From assembly GCA_001816835.1 (NCBI GenBank), contig MHDB01000005.1, forward strand, positions 1 to 16,858: 16,858 nt of DNA. Reading direction: 5' to 3'. This document shows positions 1 through 6,594 of this stretch, piece by piece. Positions within the stretch are counted from its first letter, which is position 1, and each line of letters starts with the position of its first letter. The DNA is from Candidatus Woykebacteria bacterium RIFCSPLOWO2_01_FULL_43_14 (GTDB taxonomy: Bacteria > Patescibacteriota > Microgenomatia > Woykebacterales > 2-01-FULL-43-14). Both the position numbers and the translations under genes were made by a program. Under the pieces are notes generated by a model, which saw only the letters and a list, made by a program, of their open reading frames with translations, had not been told where the DNA came from and did not search any database.

Positions 1-1
1 C

Positions 2-1066
2 GTCCTCGAAACACCCCTTATCGTAAACCCAACTAGTTCAGAAAAGGTCAAAGGCAAATATAAAATCGAGGTTTCGGCTCCTGAAGCTACTTCCGTAGAC
101 TTAGGTCTTCAGACAGCTACTGGCCCAGCTAAGTCTTTTCACTTAGGACTGCTAACAAGTGAGAGTTCCAAGTTTGTTTACGAGTGGGACAGCGCCAATA
201 CTCCTAACTGGACTTATAACCTCGTCGCCAAGGCAAATTATAGTTTTAACCAATCCTTGCTGGCCAACAGTGTTACTTTCTTGGTTGACAACCCTGTTAT
301 CGAAACACAAAAAGAAAAAGAGGTCCGCAATCAAGCGCTGGAGAGACTCGGCCTTACCCAATCAGTACCACAAGGCACCAATCTAGTTACCCCAGAACAA
401 CCTAGTGCTTCACCTGTCCCCAGCCTAAGTCCAAGCCCCACAGCTACTACTAGTGCTCCTGTCGTTGACAAAAAAACGACTACTCCTGCAAAACAGGTAG
501 CCACAAGGACTAACGTTGCAACCTCTGAGCAAAAAGAAATCGTTCCACTCCCTCAAAACCCTCAAATAGCCGCAGTAGTTAATACTTCTACCCAACTTGG
601 CTTTAATCCCGTCAAAGTAGATATCTCCCCAGAAATAAGAATAGAAAAAATTGAAAACACCACCCAAGCAAATCGTACCGGCCTAACACTAAAGGGTAAA
701 AGTCTGCCCAACTCTATCGTAACCCTATATATCCTAAGTGACCCAATTGTAGTAACCGTAAAAACAGATGCGAATGGGGATTGGACCTACACGCTTGAAA
801 AACCTCTGGTTGCCGGGTCACATGAGGTATTCGTAACGGTACCCAAACCAGATGGGTCCTTGGTTAGATCAGAAGTTTCGCTTTTTTCAATAGCCAAAGC
901 TGCTGGGGAATCACAAGAAGAAGGTCTGGTTCTAGTTGCGGATTCAGGTAATAAGTTCCAGATATTTATTACTTACACAACAGGACTAATCATGCTAGCT
1001 GTGGTTATATTACTAGCGATCTTCTTCTTCCGAAAGCCACAGGTAGCCGAAGATGTGGTTGATTAG
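2..1066 (+). CDS. membrane-anchored Ig-like surface protein, 5' partial
   Basis: The frame is open from the window edge, so the N-terminus is missing; 354 residues are visible. A first beta-rich Ig-like segment covers about residues 1-98. A Pro/Ser/Thr-rich linker follows (about 120-165), then a second Ig-like segment (about 207-300) with the typical DANGDWTYTL motif of bacterial Ig-like repeats. Near the C-terminus is one hydrophobic helix (FQIFITYTTGLIMLAVVILL) followed by a short tail starting FFFRKPQ, so most of the protein should lie outside the cell. The stop overlaps the start of the histidine kinase gene by 14 bases, which implies translational coupling. A role in cell-surface structure or in presenting a signal to the kinase is inference; no enzyme motif is visible. 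Confidence 0.8.
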   Translation, partial: VLETPLIVNPTSSEKVKGKYKIEVSAPEATSVDLGLQTATGPAKSFHLGLLTSESSKFVYEWDSANTPNWTYNLVAKANYSFNQSLLANSVTFLVDNPVIETQKEKEVRNQALERLGLTQSVPQGTNLVTPEQPSASPVPSLSPSPTATTSAPVVDKKTTTPAKQVATRTNVATSEQKEIVPLPQNPQIAAVVNTSTQLGFNPVKVDISPEIRIEKIENTTQANRTGLTLKGKSLPNSIVTLYILSDPIVVTVKTDANGDWTYTLEKPLVAGSHEVFVTVPKPDGSLVRSEVSLFSIAKAAGESQEEGLVLVADSGNKFQIFITYTTGLIMLAVVILLAIFFFRKPQVAEDVVD

Positions 1067-2399
1067 AAAGTTTTCCTTTCCCAAAAACAGTGCTCAATTT
1101 CTCTACTCACTTTTACTTATTGTCCTGATTCCAGCAATACTTGCCTTTAACACCTTGACCATTACCACAAAGGTCGACCGGGATATGAACGCTCAGATCC
1201 GAAGCACAGCCGCGTTAGTGGGAAACACCATTTCTCCGTCAATTGATGCCCTAATAGCTAATCCCGAAAAATTAGAAAGTCAGTTAGTCAGTATCGTCCA
1301 TAACACCCAAGAGGAAATAAAAAGTATCAGTGTGCTAAAAATTGATGGGGAGACAGGCGTTTTTACTACTTACGCTACAACCGATCAATCTAACGCTCAA
1401 AACGACGAATCATTAATAACCAACCAAATTGCTTGGGGGAAAGATGAAACTTACGCTAGTCAAATTTTGTCAGTTACTGGGGAAAAACTCTGGACAGTCG
1501 TTTCCCCGGTCAAAAATCTAGACGGGAAAAAAATCGCTCTTCTAAACGTAAAGGTTTCAACTAAAACTGCTGAAGCTCTGATCGCTCGCACAATTAAGGA
1601 CTCTCTGATTATCATGGTCGGGACAATCTTTTTGGTTTTGCTTCTACTTCTCAACCATATCCGATTCTTTGAGACCAGTGTTCTATTTAGCAGATTAAAG
1701 GAGGTCAACAAACTTAAAGATGTTTTCATTTCCGTTGCTTCGCATGAGCTCTTAAGTCCTATGACCGCGATTAAAGGCTACCTTGAGTTACTCAAGTCCT
1801 CCCCTCTTCCCCAGACCAAAGAGATTCAGGAAAATATTAAGTTCTTAAGCGAAAATTTTGATCGCCTGCAACAATTGGTCATGGACCTCTTGGATGTGTC
1901 GCGCATTGAAAATAACAAAATAATTATGAACCTCCAACCAATCAACTTAGAAGATCTGATCAAAGATTCGTTGACCGAATTTGCCATTCTCGCTAAAGAG
2001 AAAAACCTTACCCTCTCCTACGATCTTCCTTTAAGTCAGCCAATTATCATGGGGGATGAGCGCCGACTTCGTCAAGTTCTTACCAATATCGTCAGCAACG
2101 CTATTAAATATACTATCCGAGGAGGTCTTAGTATTACTCACGAATTTAGCCCGGATAAAATTACCACCCATTTCAAAGATACTGGTCTGGGAATAGCTGA
2201 GGGGGAGGTAAAGAATCTTTTTCAAAAATTCTACCGCGTCAGAACGAAAGATACTGAGACTATACCCGGCACTGGACTTGGTTTGTGGTTAATCAAGGAA
2301 TTCGTTGATCGGATGAATGGCAAAATCTATGTTCAATCTATCGAGCACTCAGGCACGCAAGTAACAGTCGAGCTTCCCATCAACAAGGTTAAACCTTGA
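1053..2399 (+). CDS. membrane sensor histidine kinase
   Basis: Two-component sensor kinase of 448 residues. One membrane helix lies near residues 16-36 and a second near 185-201, enclosing an extracytoplasmic sensing domain of about 150 residues. No HAMP domain is obvious. The dimerisation/phosphoacceptor helix carries His231 in SHELLSPMTAIKGYLELL; the more usual form is SHELRTPL. The ATPase domain shows the N box (TNIVSNAIKY, about 344-353), G1 (DTGLGI, from 376) and G2 (GTGLGLWLIKEF, from 406). No response regulator follows, since the next gene is on the opposite strand, so the partner is elsewhere or upstream of the window. The gene overlaps the surface-protein gene by 14 bases at its 5' end and a convergent gene by 11 bases at its 3' end. 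Family assignment is firm; the signal sensed is unknown. Confidence 0.93.
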   Translation: MWLIRKFSFPKNSAQFLYSLLLIVLIPAILAFNTLTITTKVDRDMNAQIRSTAALVGNTISPSIDALIANPEKLESQLVSIVHNTQEEIKSISVLKIDGETGVFTTYATTDQSNAQNDESLITNQIAWGKDETYASQILSVTGEKLWTVVSPVKNLDGKKIALLNVKVSTKTAEALIARTIKDSLIIMVGTIFLVLLLLLNHIRFFETSVLFSRLKEVNKLKDVFISVASHELLSPMTAIKGYLELLKSSPLPQTKEIQENIKFLSENFDRLQQLVMDLLDVSRIENNKIIMNLQPINLEDLIKDSLTEFAILAKEKNLTLSYDLPLSQPIIMGDERRLRQVLTNIVSNAIKYTIRGGLSITHEFSPDKITTHFKDTGLGIAEGEVKNLFQKFYRVRTKDTETIPGTGLGLWLIKEFVDRMNGKIYVQSIEHSGTQVTVELPINKVKP

Positions 2400-2868
2400 T
2401 ACCTATAATCGCCTCAAAGACGAACTTATTCTGATTATGGTGCGGGTCTAAAGGCACCAGATATCCTACAGCGTCCGAAGTAGCTATAAACCAGCACTTG
2501 TACCCCTGTTTAGCCCAAGAGTTGGCGGTACCCAAAAGCTCCCCCTTAACTAAAGTGTTATTTAACAAGGGGACTACTTTCTCCTCAGACCCAACAGCGT
2601 ACAGTTCATACTCAGTATTATCCTTGAAAAGCATTATCTCTAAATCGGGCGAGTGGTATTTTTCCTGAAAATGGAATGACCTCACTAGAAACTTTTCTTT
2701 AGGCAAATGGCTAACTTCTTCAAGATGGTTACGCAATTCCAGATCAAGATTGGGGTAAACATTGAGGATTATCTTAAATAGGTCTTCACAACGCGTCTTG
2801 GACGCTAGTTGGGACAGAGTGTCTGACTGTTCAGTATAGTTCTTCGTGTAAACTCTATATTTCATCAT
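2389..2868 (-). CDS. hypothetical protein, last gene of the TA-miaA operon
   Basis: I do not recognise this 159-residue protein. It has no signal peptide or membrane helix and looks like a soluble alpha/beta protein: a charged helical N-terminal third, then alternating hydrophobic strands (LEIMLFKDNTEYELYAVG; YKCWFIATSDAVGYLVPL) and a conserved-looking DPHHNQNKF stretch near the C-terminus. Its start lies 14 bases inside miaA, so it is probably translated by coupling with miaA and belongs to the same transcript. Its stop overlaps the histidine kinase stop tail to tail by 11 bases, around the short palindrome AAGGTTAAACCTT, leaving no room for an ordinary terminator. Confidence 0.75.
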   Translation of the reverse strand: MMKYRVYTKNYTEQSDTLSQLASKTRCEDLFKIILNVYPNLDLELRNHLEEVSHLPKEKFLVRSFHFQEKYHSPDLEIMLFKDNTEYELYAVGSEEKVVPLLNNTLVKGELLGTANSWAKQGYKCWFIATSDAVGYLVPLDPHHNQNKFVFEAIIGIKV

Positions 2869-3811
2869 TTAAAGTGTACCAAGCCGAAACTTCACTTACC
2901 AGATTTTCGGGATAGTCACTTCTAGTTATATCAAACCATCTAATTCTTCCATCTCTTTTGAACCAGCTCAATTGCCTACGGATATAGCTGTGGCGATCAA
3001 ATTTAATTCTTTGCTTAGCCTCTGACTCAGACAAAACTCCTTGGGTCAAGGCCACAATCTGACGGTAACCAATACTTGTCATAGAAGGTAAGTCTTTCTG
3101 GTAACCTTGTTCTAAGAGTTTTTTCACTTCTTCCACAAAACCTAGTTCAAACCATTTCTCAACTTGTCTATCAACCCGATCGTATAGAAGCTCTCGAGGA
3201 GACGAAAGACCAATCCGCAATATGTCAAAATCAGGATGAAACTTTTCTTGTAAACTAACAAAGGATCTACCAGTTTGGGCAAAAACTTCCAGTGCTCGAA
3301 TAATACGACGAGGGTTTGCGGTATCAATTTTCTTTGCTGAACCAGGATCGTATTTAAGGAGCATATTCTGCAAATCCTCCAGGCTCATATCTTGCAATTC
3401 AGAGCGGAGTTTGAGATCCGGTGGAGCCTTGGGAACCTTCAAGCCGTCTACTACCGCGGAGACGTATAACCCAGTACCACCAACTAAAATCGGAAGTTTG
3501 TCTTGGTTTTGAAGGGTATGAATCATGTCGTAGGCCTTTTGCTGAAACTGCGCGACACTAAAAGTTTGATCAGGATCTAAGATGTCATAAAGATGTATCT
3601 TAACTCCCTCTACTACCCAGTGCCCCTTATCCCTAAACGCTTTACCCTTTTGTAGTTCTTCAACTTCTTTTCCCGTCCCAATATCCATTTGTCGATAAAC
3701 CTGACGCGAATCAGCGCTTACTAATTCACCGTTAAATTGTTTGGCAAGACTAATACTAAGCCGGGTTTTGCCTGCCCCAGTAGGGCCAACAACTACCAAA
3801 AGTTTCTTCAT
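2855..3811 (-). CDS. miaA: tRNA dimethylallyltransferase MiaA
   Basis: Transfers the dimethylallyl group of DMAPP to N6 of A37 in tRNAs that read UNN codons; cytoplasmic. The 318-residue length is normal for the family. Visible hallmarks are the P-loop GPTGAGKT (residues 9-16), the substrate motif DSRQVYRQMDIGTGK, the GGTGLYVSAVVDGL segment, ANPRRIIRALEVF, and the C-terminal SYIRRQLSWFKRDGRIRWFD motif. Only 2 bases separate it from the upstream toxin stop, and the next gene starts inside its end. No separate promoter is evident, so expression probably depends on the promoter in front of the antitoxin. Assignment is firm; the operon coupling is inferred from spacing. Confidence 0.97.
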   Translation of the reverse strand: MKKLLVVVGPTGAGKTRLSISLAKQFNGELVSADSRQVYRQMDIGTGKEVEELQKGKAFRDKGHWVVEGVKIHLYDILDPDQTFSVAQFQQKAYDMIHTLQNQDKLPILVGGTGLYVSAVVDGLKVPKAPPDLKLRSELQDMSLEDLQNMLLKYDPGSAKKIDTANPRRIIRALEVFAQTGRSFVSLQEKFHPDFDILRIGLSSPRELLYDRVDRQVEKWFELGFVEEVKKLLEQGYQKDLPSMTSIGYRQIVALTQGVLSESEAKQRIKFDRHSYIRRQLSWFKRDGRIRWFDITRSDYPENLVSEVSAWYTLNDEI

Positions 3812-3813
3812 AA

Positions 3814-4074
3814 TTAACGATAAGTTTGAGTTGTACGCCTCACTATGTCAACTACAATAACTAATTTTTCTAGGTCGTCAATGAAGTAAAAAACCCGATA
3901 ATCACCAACTCTAATTCGGTAGATTGGCGGGTCTTGAGAGGCGATTTTATCAAATCCGCGCGGTTTAGGTGTTTCTGTTAATATCTCAAGTTTTTTTAAA
4001 ATAAGTTTTTGATATTCTTTGGGGAATTTACGAATTGCCTTCTGCGCCCGAGGAGAATAACTAAGACTGTACAT
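3814..4074 (-). CDS. RelE/ParE-family toxin
   Basis: An 86-residue type II toxin of the RelE/ParE superfamily. RelE-type members cleave mRNA in the ribosomal A site. It shows the usual opening (SLSYSPRAQKAIRKFPKEYQ) and the core strand pattern with conserved Arg/Tyr (IYRIRVGDYRVFYFIDD), ending RRTTQTYR. The start codon overlaps the antitoxin stop in TAATG, the classic antitoxin-toxin coupling. The toxin is followed after 2 bases by miaA. Target (ribosome-bound mRNA or gyrase) cannot be told from sequence alone. Confidence 0.9.
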   Translation of the reverse strand: MYSLSYSPRAQKAIRKFPKEYQKLILKKLEILTETPKPRGFDKIASQDPPIYRIRVGDYRVFYFIDDLEKLVIVVDIVRRTTQTYR

Positions 4075-4370
4075 TAAAAGTCTAGTTCTTTTACCAGGTC
4101 CGAGTGATCGATAACTTTTCCTTTTTTAACTTCTTCCAATTCCTTATACAAAGAGTCTATATATCCAGGCTGGATAACTTCTTCCTGGATGTCAACTAGC
4201 TGAAGATATGTATTTAGATCCAAAAGAATTGCTTTTGGTTTACCGTGTTGGGTAATTACAACCTCATCTTTTTTTTCTGGTAAATCGTTAAGAATGGTAC
4301 CTAGATCACGGCGAAGATCATCCACCCCCATAAATCTTTTTCTTAAAAGACTCAAAGTTTTTTGTTTCAT
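4074..4370 (-). CDS. Phd/YefM-family antitoxin
   Basis: A 98-residue antitoxin that should neutralise the adjacent RelE-like toxin and repress the operon promoter. It follows the Phd/YefM layout: an N-terminal DNA-binding half (VDDLRRDLGTILNDLPEKKDEVVITQHGKPKAILLDLNTYLQL) and a charged C-terminal half that would wrap the toxin. The sequence VVITQHGKPKAILL is a strong family hallmark. A promoter with a perfect TTGACA lies immediately upstream, and its -10 ends 6 bases before the ATG, so the mRNA may be leaderless. Confidence 0.9.
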   Translation of the reverse strand: MKQKTLSLLRKRFMGVDDLRRDLGTILNDLPEKKDEVVITQHGKPKAILLDLNTYLQLVDIQEEVIQPGYIDSLYKELEEVKKGKVIDHSDLVKELDF

Positions 4371-4376
4371 AATCTT

Positions 4377-4405
4377 ATCCTAAGTAAAACCTCATCTTTT
4401 GTCAA
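4377..4405 (-). promoter_or_regulatory. promoter of the antitoxin-toxin-miaA operon
   Basis: TTGACA (4400-4405, perfect -35), a 17-base spacer, then TAGGAT (4377-4382). The -10 ends 6 bases before the antitoxin ATG, placing the predicted transcription start at or next to the start codon. No SD sequence is present. Confidence 0.55.
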
Positions 4406-4427
4406 TAAAGACTGTCTCAACATGTTA

Positions 4428-4456
4428 TTGATTTCTTGGCTTAATTGGATTAAAAT
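4428..4456 (+). promoter_or_regulatory. promoter of the 4478 gene
   Basis: TTGATT (4428-4433), a 17-base spacer and TAAAAT (4451-4456). The predicted start near 4463 leaves a short leader containing the SD sequence. It is divergent from the antitoxin promoter, with the two -35 boxes only about 22 bases apart, so an antitoxin bound between them could affect both. Confidence 0.5.
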
Positions 4457-4477
4457 TCATCCGTCAGGAGGAGTCAA

Positions 4478-4819
4478 GTGGATACAATTGTAGCTCAGGA
4501 TGAACCACCCAAAGCTTTTCATCCTACAACCTCCAAGGTGTGGTACCTTGTATCGGACGCTAGGATCGTTCGTGCCACGGGACACTCTTTCGGAGAAGAC
4601 GATAGTTGGTGGCGTTTTATTATCCTTTGGCCTCCGTATAACTTAGATTTTTATAAAGGTGTCGCCCGGTTAGAAGGACGAGGGGAATGGGACATGGTCG
4701 CGAGTATAGACGAGGCCCTAGCCAAGCTGAGGGGAAGAGTAATCAAGGCAAAAGATCGATGTGAGGATATCTTGAAAAGATTGGATGAGGGTACTTTTAT
4801 TGTTACTCGCATTCCCTAG
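4478..4819 (+). CDS. hypothetical protein
   Basis: I do not recognise this 113-residue soluble protein. The GTG start is chosen because AGGAGGAG (4467-4474) sits just upstream and a promoter precedes it. It is rich in aromatic residues (SWWRFIILWPPYNLDFYKG) and has a charged helical C-terminal half (SIDEALAKLRGRVIKAKDRCEDILKRLDEG). No membrane helix, signal peptide or metal-site cysteines are seen. It is a single-gene transcription unit with its own promoter and hairpin terminator, divergent from the TA-miaA operon. It is visibly more G+C-rich than the kinase and TA genes around it, which may indicate different ancestry. Confidence 0.75.
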   Translation: MDTIVAQDEPPKAFHPTTSKVWYLVSDARIVRATGHSFGEDDSWWRFIILWPPYNLDFYKGVARLEGRGEWDMVASIDEALAKLRGRVIKAKDRCEDILKRLDEGTFIVTRIP

Positions 4820-4845
4820 GCTCTCAGCAATGAGAGCTTCTTTTT
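4820..4845 (+). terminator. rho-independent terminator of the 4478 gene
   Basis: Perfect 7-bp stem GCTCTCA / TGAGAGC with a GCAA (GNRA) tetraloop, followed directly by TTCTTTTT. It begins right after the stop codon of the upstream gene. Confidence 0.85.
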
Positions 4846-4912
4846 GCCCATCAGGGCAACCACCCCGAAGCTATCCGCGGAGGGTGGTGTGATTCAGAAC
4901 AGCTTCTACAAC
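4846..4912. other. hairpin-rich stretch between convergent genes
   Basis: Several inverted repeats follow the terminator. TTGCCC / GGGCAA has a 4-base loop (about 4844-4859). ACCACCC (4859-4865) pairs with GGGTGGT (4882-4888). GAAGCT (4867-4872) can pair with AGCTTC (4901-4906) as an alternative. None has a T tail in the direction of the minus-strand lipid kinase gene that ends here, so a terminator role for that gene is unproven. No coding frame is convincing. Confidence 0.4.
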
Positions 4913-5284
4913 CTAGAAACCGAAAAATCTAAGCAGTTTTTCCCAAAAAAGAAAATAGCCTACGACTACGGCACACAGAGCCATCATAAGTACCGCCCCC
5001 GCAGCCGTGTCTTTGGCAGCTTTGGCCACTGGGTTGTGGGAGGTCGTAATAAGATCGGAAGTCGCTTCAATGCTAGTATTTATTAACTCCACAATAAACA
5101 CCAGGAAAATAGTTAGTAACAGTATTAACCATTCTGTTTTGGTCAGACCGAGTAAAAACCCTAAGGTAACAGCCACAATGGCTCCGTAAGTATGAATCCG
5201 AAAGTTTGGCTGTGTTCGAAACGCGTACAACCACCCTTCAAAAGCATACTTGAAACTTATGTGATGGGCGGGAAGTTTGAGCAT
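4913..5284 (-). CDS. dgkA: diacylglycerol kinase / undecaprenol kinase (DgkA family)
   Basis: Small integral-membrane lipid kinase of 123 residues, close to the usual length. Family members phosphorylate diacylglycerol or, in Gram-positives, undecaprenol for recycling of the cell-wall lipid carrier. Three membrane helices are apparent (about 33-47, 52-68, 95-113). The catalytic signature ELINTSIEATSDLI (Glu66, Asn69, Glu73, Asp77) and KAAKDTAAGAVL (Lys91, Asp92) are intact. There is no SD; an extended -10 (TGC-TACAAT) ends 7 bases before the ATG, suggesting a leaderless mRNA. Undecaprenol as the substrate is inference. Confidence 0.93.
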   Translation of the reverse strand: MLKLPAHHISFKYAFEGWLYAFRTQPNFRIHTYGAIVAVTLGFLLGLTKTEWLILLLTIFLVFIVELINTSIEATSDLITTSHNPVAKAAKDTAAGAVLMMALCAVVVGYFLFWEKLLRFFGF

Positions 5285-5291
5285 TAGTATT

Positions 5292-5300
5292 ATTGTAGCA
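5292..5300 (-). promoter_or_regulatory. extended -10 promoter of dgkA
   Basis: TGC followed by TACAAT (5292-5297 on the minus strand), 7 bases before the dgkA ATG. No good -35 is seen; the TGn extension may compensate. Predicted transcription starts at the start codon. Confidence 0.4.
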
Positions 5301-5313
5301 GAATTAACAACAC

Positions 5314-5334
5314 AAAATCCCCTGGGCAGGGGAC
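5314..5334 (-). terminator. probable terminator of the HU gene
   Basis: Stem TCCCCT / AGGGGA with a 4-base loop (5318-5333), flanked by AAAA and TTTT. On the minus strand it is followed by TTTTGTGTTGTT, so it would end HU transcription ahead of dgkA. It also has a T-run on the plus strand, but no plus-strand gene precedes it. Confidence 0.65.
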
Positions 5335-5369
5335 GTTTTTGATCCTAGTCGTTAGTTTTTGTTACCTTA

Positions 5370-5636
5370 CTAGCGAACTATCTTTTTCCAGGCCTTTGAA
5401 GCGATAAAACCAATTGTCTTCATAGCTGGAAGAGGGGAACCTGTTTTTGGGTTTGGTTCTTTACGAGCCTTACGCCCCCTAAGAACAAAAGTCCCAAAAC
5501 CACTAAGAACTACCTTTTCGCCTTTGTTTATCGCACTCTGGACCGACTTAAAAGTAGATTCAACTGCTTCTTTGGCAGCTTTTTTAGTTAGCTTTGCTTC
5601 TTTGGCAACTTTTTCAATAATGTCGTCTTTTAACAC
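5370..5636 (-). CDS. HU-family DNA-binding protein
   Basis: Nucleoid-associated HU/IHF-family protein of about 88 residues. The N-terminal helices (VLKDDIIEKVAKEAKLTKKAAKEAVE) and the DNA-binding beta arm (GFGTFVLRGRKARKEPNPKTG) are typical, although the arm has RKARKEPNP where many HUs have RxARxGRNP. I chose the GTG at 5636 because AAGGGGGTG lies 6 bases upstream of it. A GTG at 5645 is also in frame, but the SD-like sequence would then touch the start codon. It lies downstream of ymdB on the same strand, with a gap that holds a possible small gene and promoter, and ends at a hairpin terminator. Confidence 0.93.
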   Translation of the reverse strand: MLKDDIIEKVAKEAKLTKKAAKEAVESTFKSVQSAINKGEKVVLSGFGTFVLRGRKARKEPNPKTGSPLPAMKTIGFIASKAWKKIVR

Positions 5637-5685
5637 TCTTTTCACCCCCTTTCAATACGCCAAATTTAAAACGGGAGGATTAGCT

Positions 5686-5808
5686 CTATTTTGGCGGATA
5701 CTGACCTACCAAATAATCTAGCACGACCGGATAAACTTTGCAAGCAGGACCACACTTTTTTCCATTTTTAGCTTTGGATAAATTAGATTTAGTTGAGGGA
5801 TCTATCAA
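5686..5808 (-). CDS. possible small cysteine-containing protein
   Basis: A 40-residue frame sits between ymdB and HU. It starts at a TTG inside the end of ymdB (other in-frame TTGs at 5817 and 5829) and stops at 5686. The translation ends KKCGPACKVYPVVLDYLVG followed by QYPPK and looks protein-like: a lysine-rich N-terminal half, a C-x3-C pair, then an aromatic/aliphatic segment. There is no ATG or GTG and no clear SD, so translation would rely on coupling with ymdB. It also overlaps the candidate HU promoter. I do not recognise a family. Confidence 0.35.
   Translation of the reverse strand: MIDPSTKSNLSKAKNGKKCGPACKVYPVVLDYLVGQYPPK
5715..5743 (-). promoter_or_regulatory. candidate HU promoter
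   Basis: TTGCAA (5738-5743), a 17-base spacer and TAGATT (5715-5720), about 70 bases upstream of the HU start. Each hexamer matches consensus at 4 of 6 positions. It lies inside the possible small reading frame, so at most one of the two calls may be right. Confidence 0.3.
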
Positions 5809-6586
5809 TTCTAGCAATAGACTTGGCAAAACCGGATTTGTTGGTCTCTACTAAAACTGAGCGGAACATACTAGGGCCATCTTCAACCCACTCAAATCGC
5901 TGTGGGTAAGGAAACTTGTGGGCTTTGATGATCACTTCTGGATCTACCCCTAAAACAGAGTGCAAAGCGCCAGTCATCCCCACGTCACTGACGTAAGCGC
6001 TCCCTTTTGGCATCACAAACTGATCCGCACTCGGCACATGGGTATGAGTACCCAGCATAGCCGTCACACGACCATCCAAATACCAACCCATGGCCATTTT
6101 TTCACTTGTGGCCTCAGCATGAAAATCAACAATAATAGCCCCAAACTTATCCCCTTGGTCTTTGAGTATCTCATCAACCGCTCGGAAAGGATCTCCCACT
6201 GGTTGGTCAATCCATTGCCTCCCCAAAAGGTTTATAACCAGAACTTTTTCTTTTTTATTTTTGGAGCCTCTAGCACTGGCTACTGTAAAACCATAACCAG
6301 GCAGGTCAGGGGGATAGTTGGCGGGCCTGATTATCGTAGAGTCTGTTTGGAGTATTTCTTGTATCTCCTCTCGAAACCAAATATGGTTACCAGAAGTCAT
6401 AACATCAACACCATAGGAGCGAATCTCTTCAATGGTTTCTGTTGTAGCACCTTTGCCATGGGCTAGATTTTCAATATTAGCAATCACAAGATCGATTTTT
6501 TTCTCTTTAACGAGCTTGGGAAGAAACTCACTCACAGTTTTTCGCCCCAAACTAGCAACAACATCACCAATAAAAAGTATCTTCAT
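5789..6586 (-). CDS. ymdB: YmdB-family metallophosphoesterase
   Basis: A 265-residue calcineurin-like phosphoesterase of the YmdB family (TIGR00282), which hydrolyses 2',3'-cyclic nucleotides in Bacillus. The dinuclear metal-site motifs are present in order: GDVVASLGR near the N-terminus, NIENLAHGKG, SGNHIW, DFHAEATSEK and GTHTHVPSAD. It lacks a signal peptide and should be cytosolic. It starts 8 bases after the rny stop, with no SD, so it is probably co-transcribed and coupled with rny. The rny-ymdB pairing is also known in Bacillus and supports a shared role in RNA metabolism. Confidence 0.95.
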   Translation of the reverse strand: MKILFIGDVVASLGRKTVSEFLPKLVKEKKIDLVIANIENLAHGKGATTETIEEIRSYGVDVMTSGNHIWFREEIQEILQTDSTIIRPANYPPDLPGYGFTVASARGSKNKKEKVLVINLLGRQWIDQPVGDPFRAVDEILKDQGDKFGAIIVDFHAEATSEKMAMGWYLDGRVTAMLGTHTHVPSADQFVMPKGSAYVSDVGMTGALHSVLGVDPEVIIKAHKFPYPQRFEWVEDGPSMFRSVLVETNKSGFAKSIARIDRSLN

Positions 6587-6594
6587 GTTAAAAA

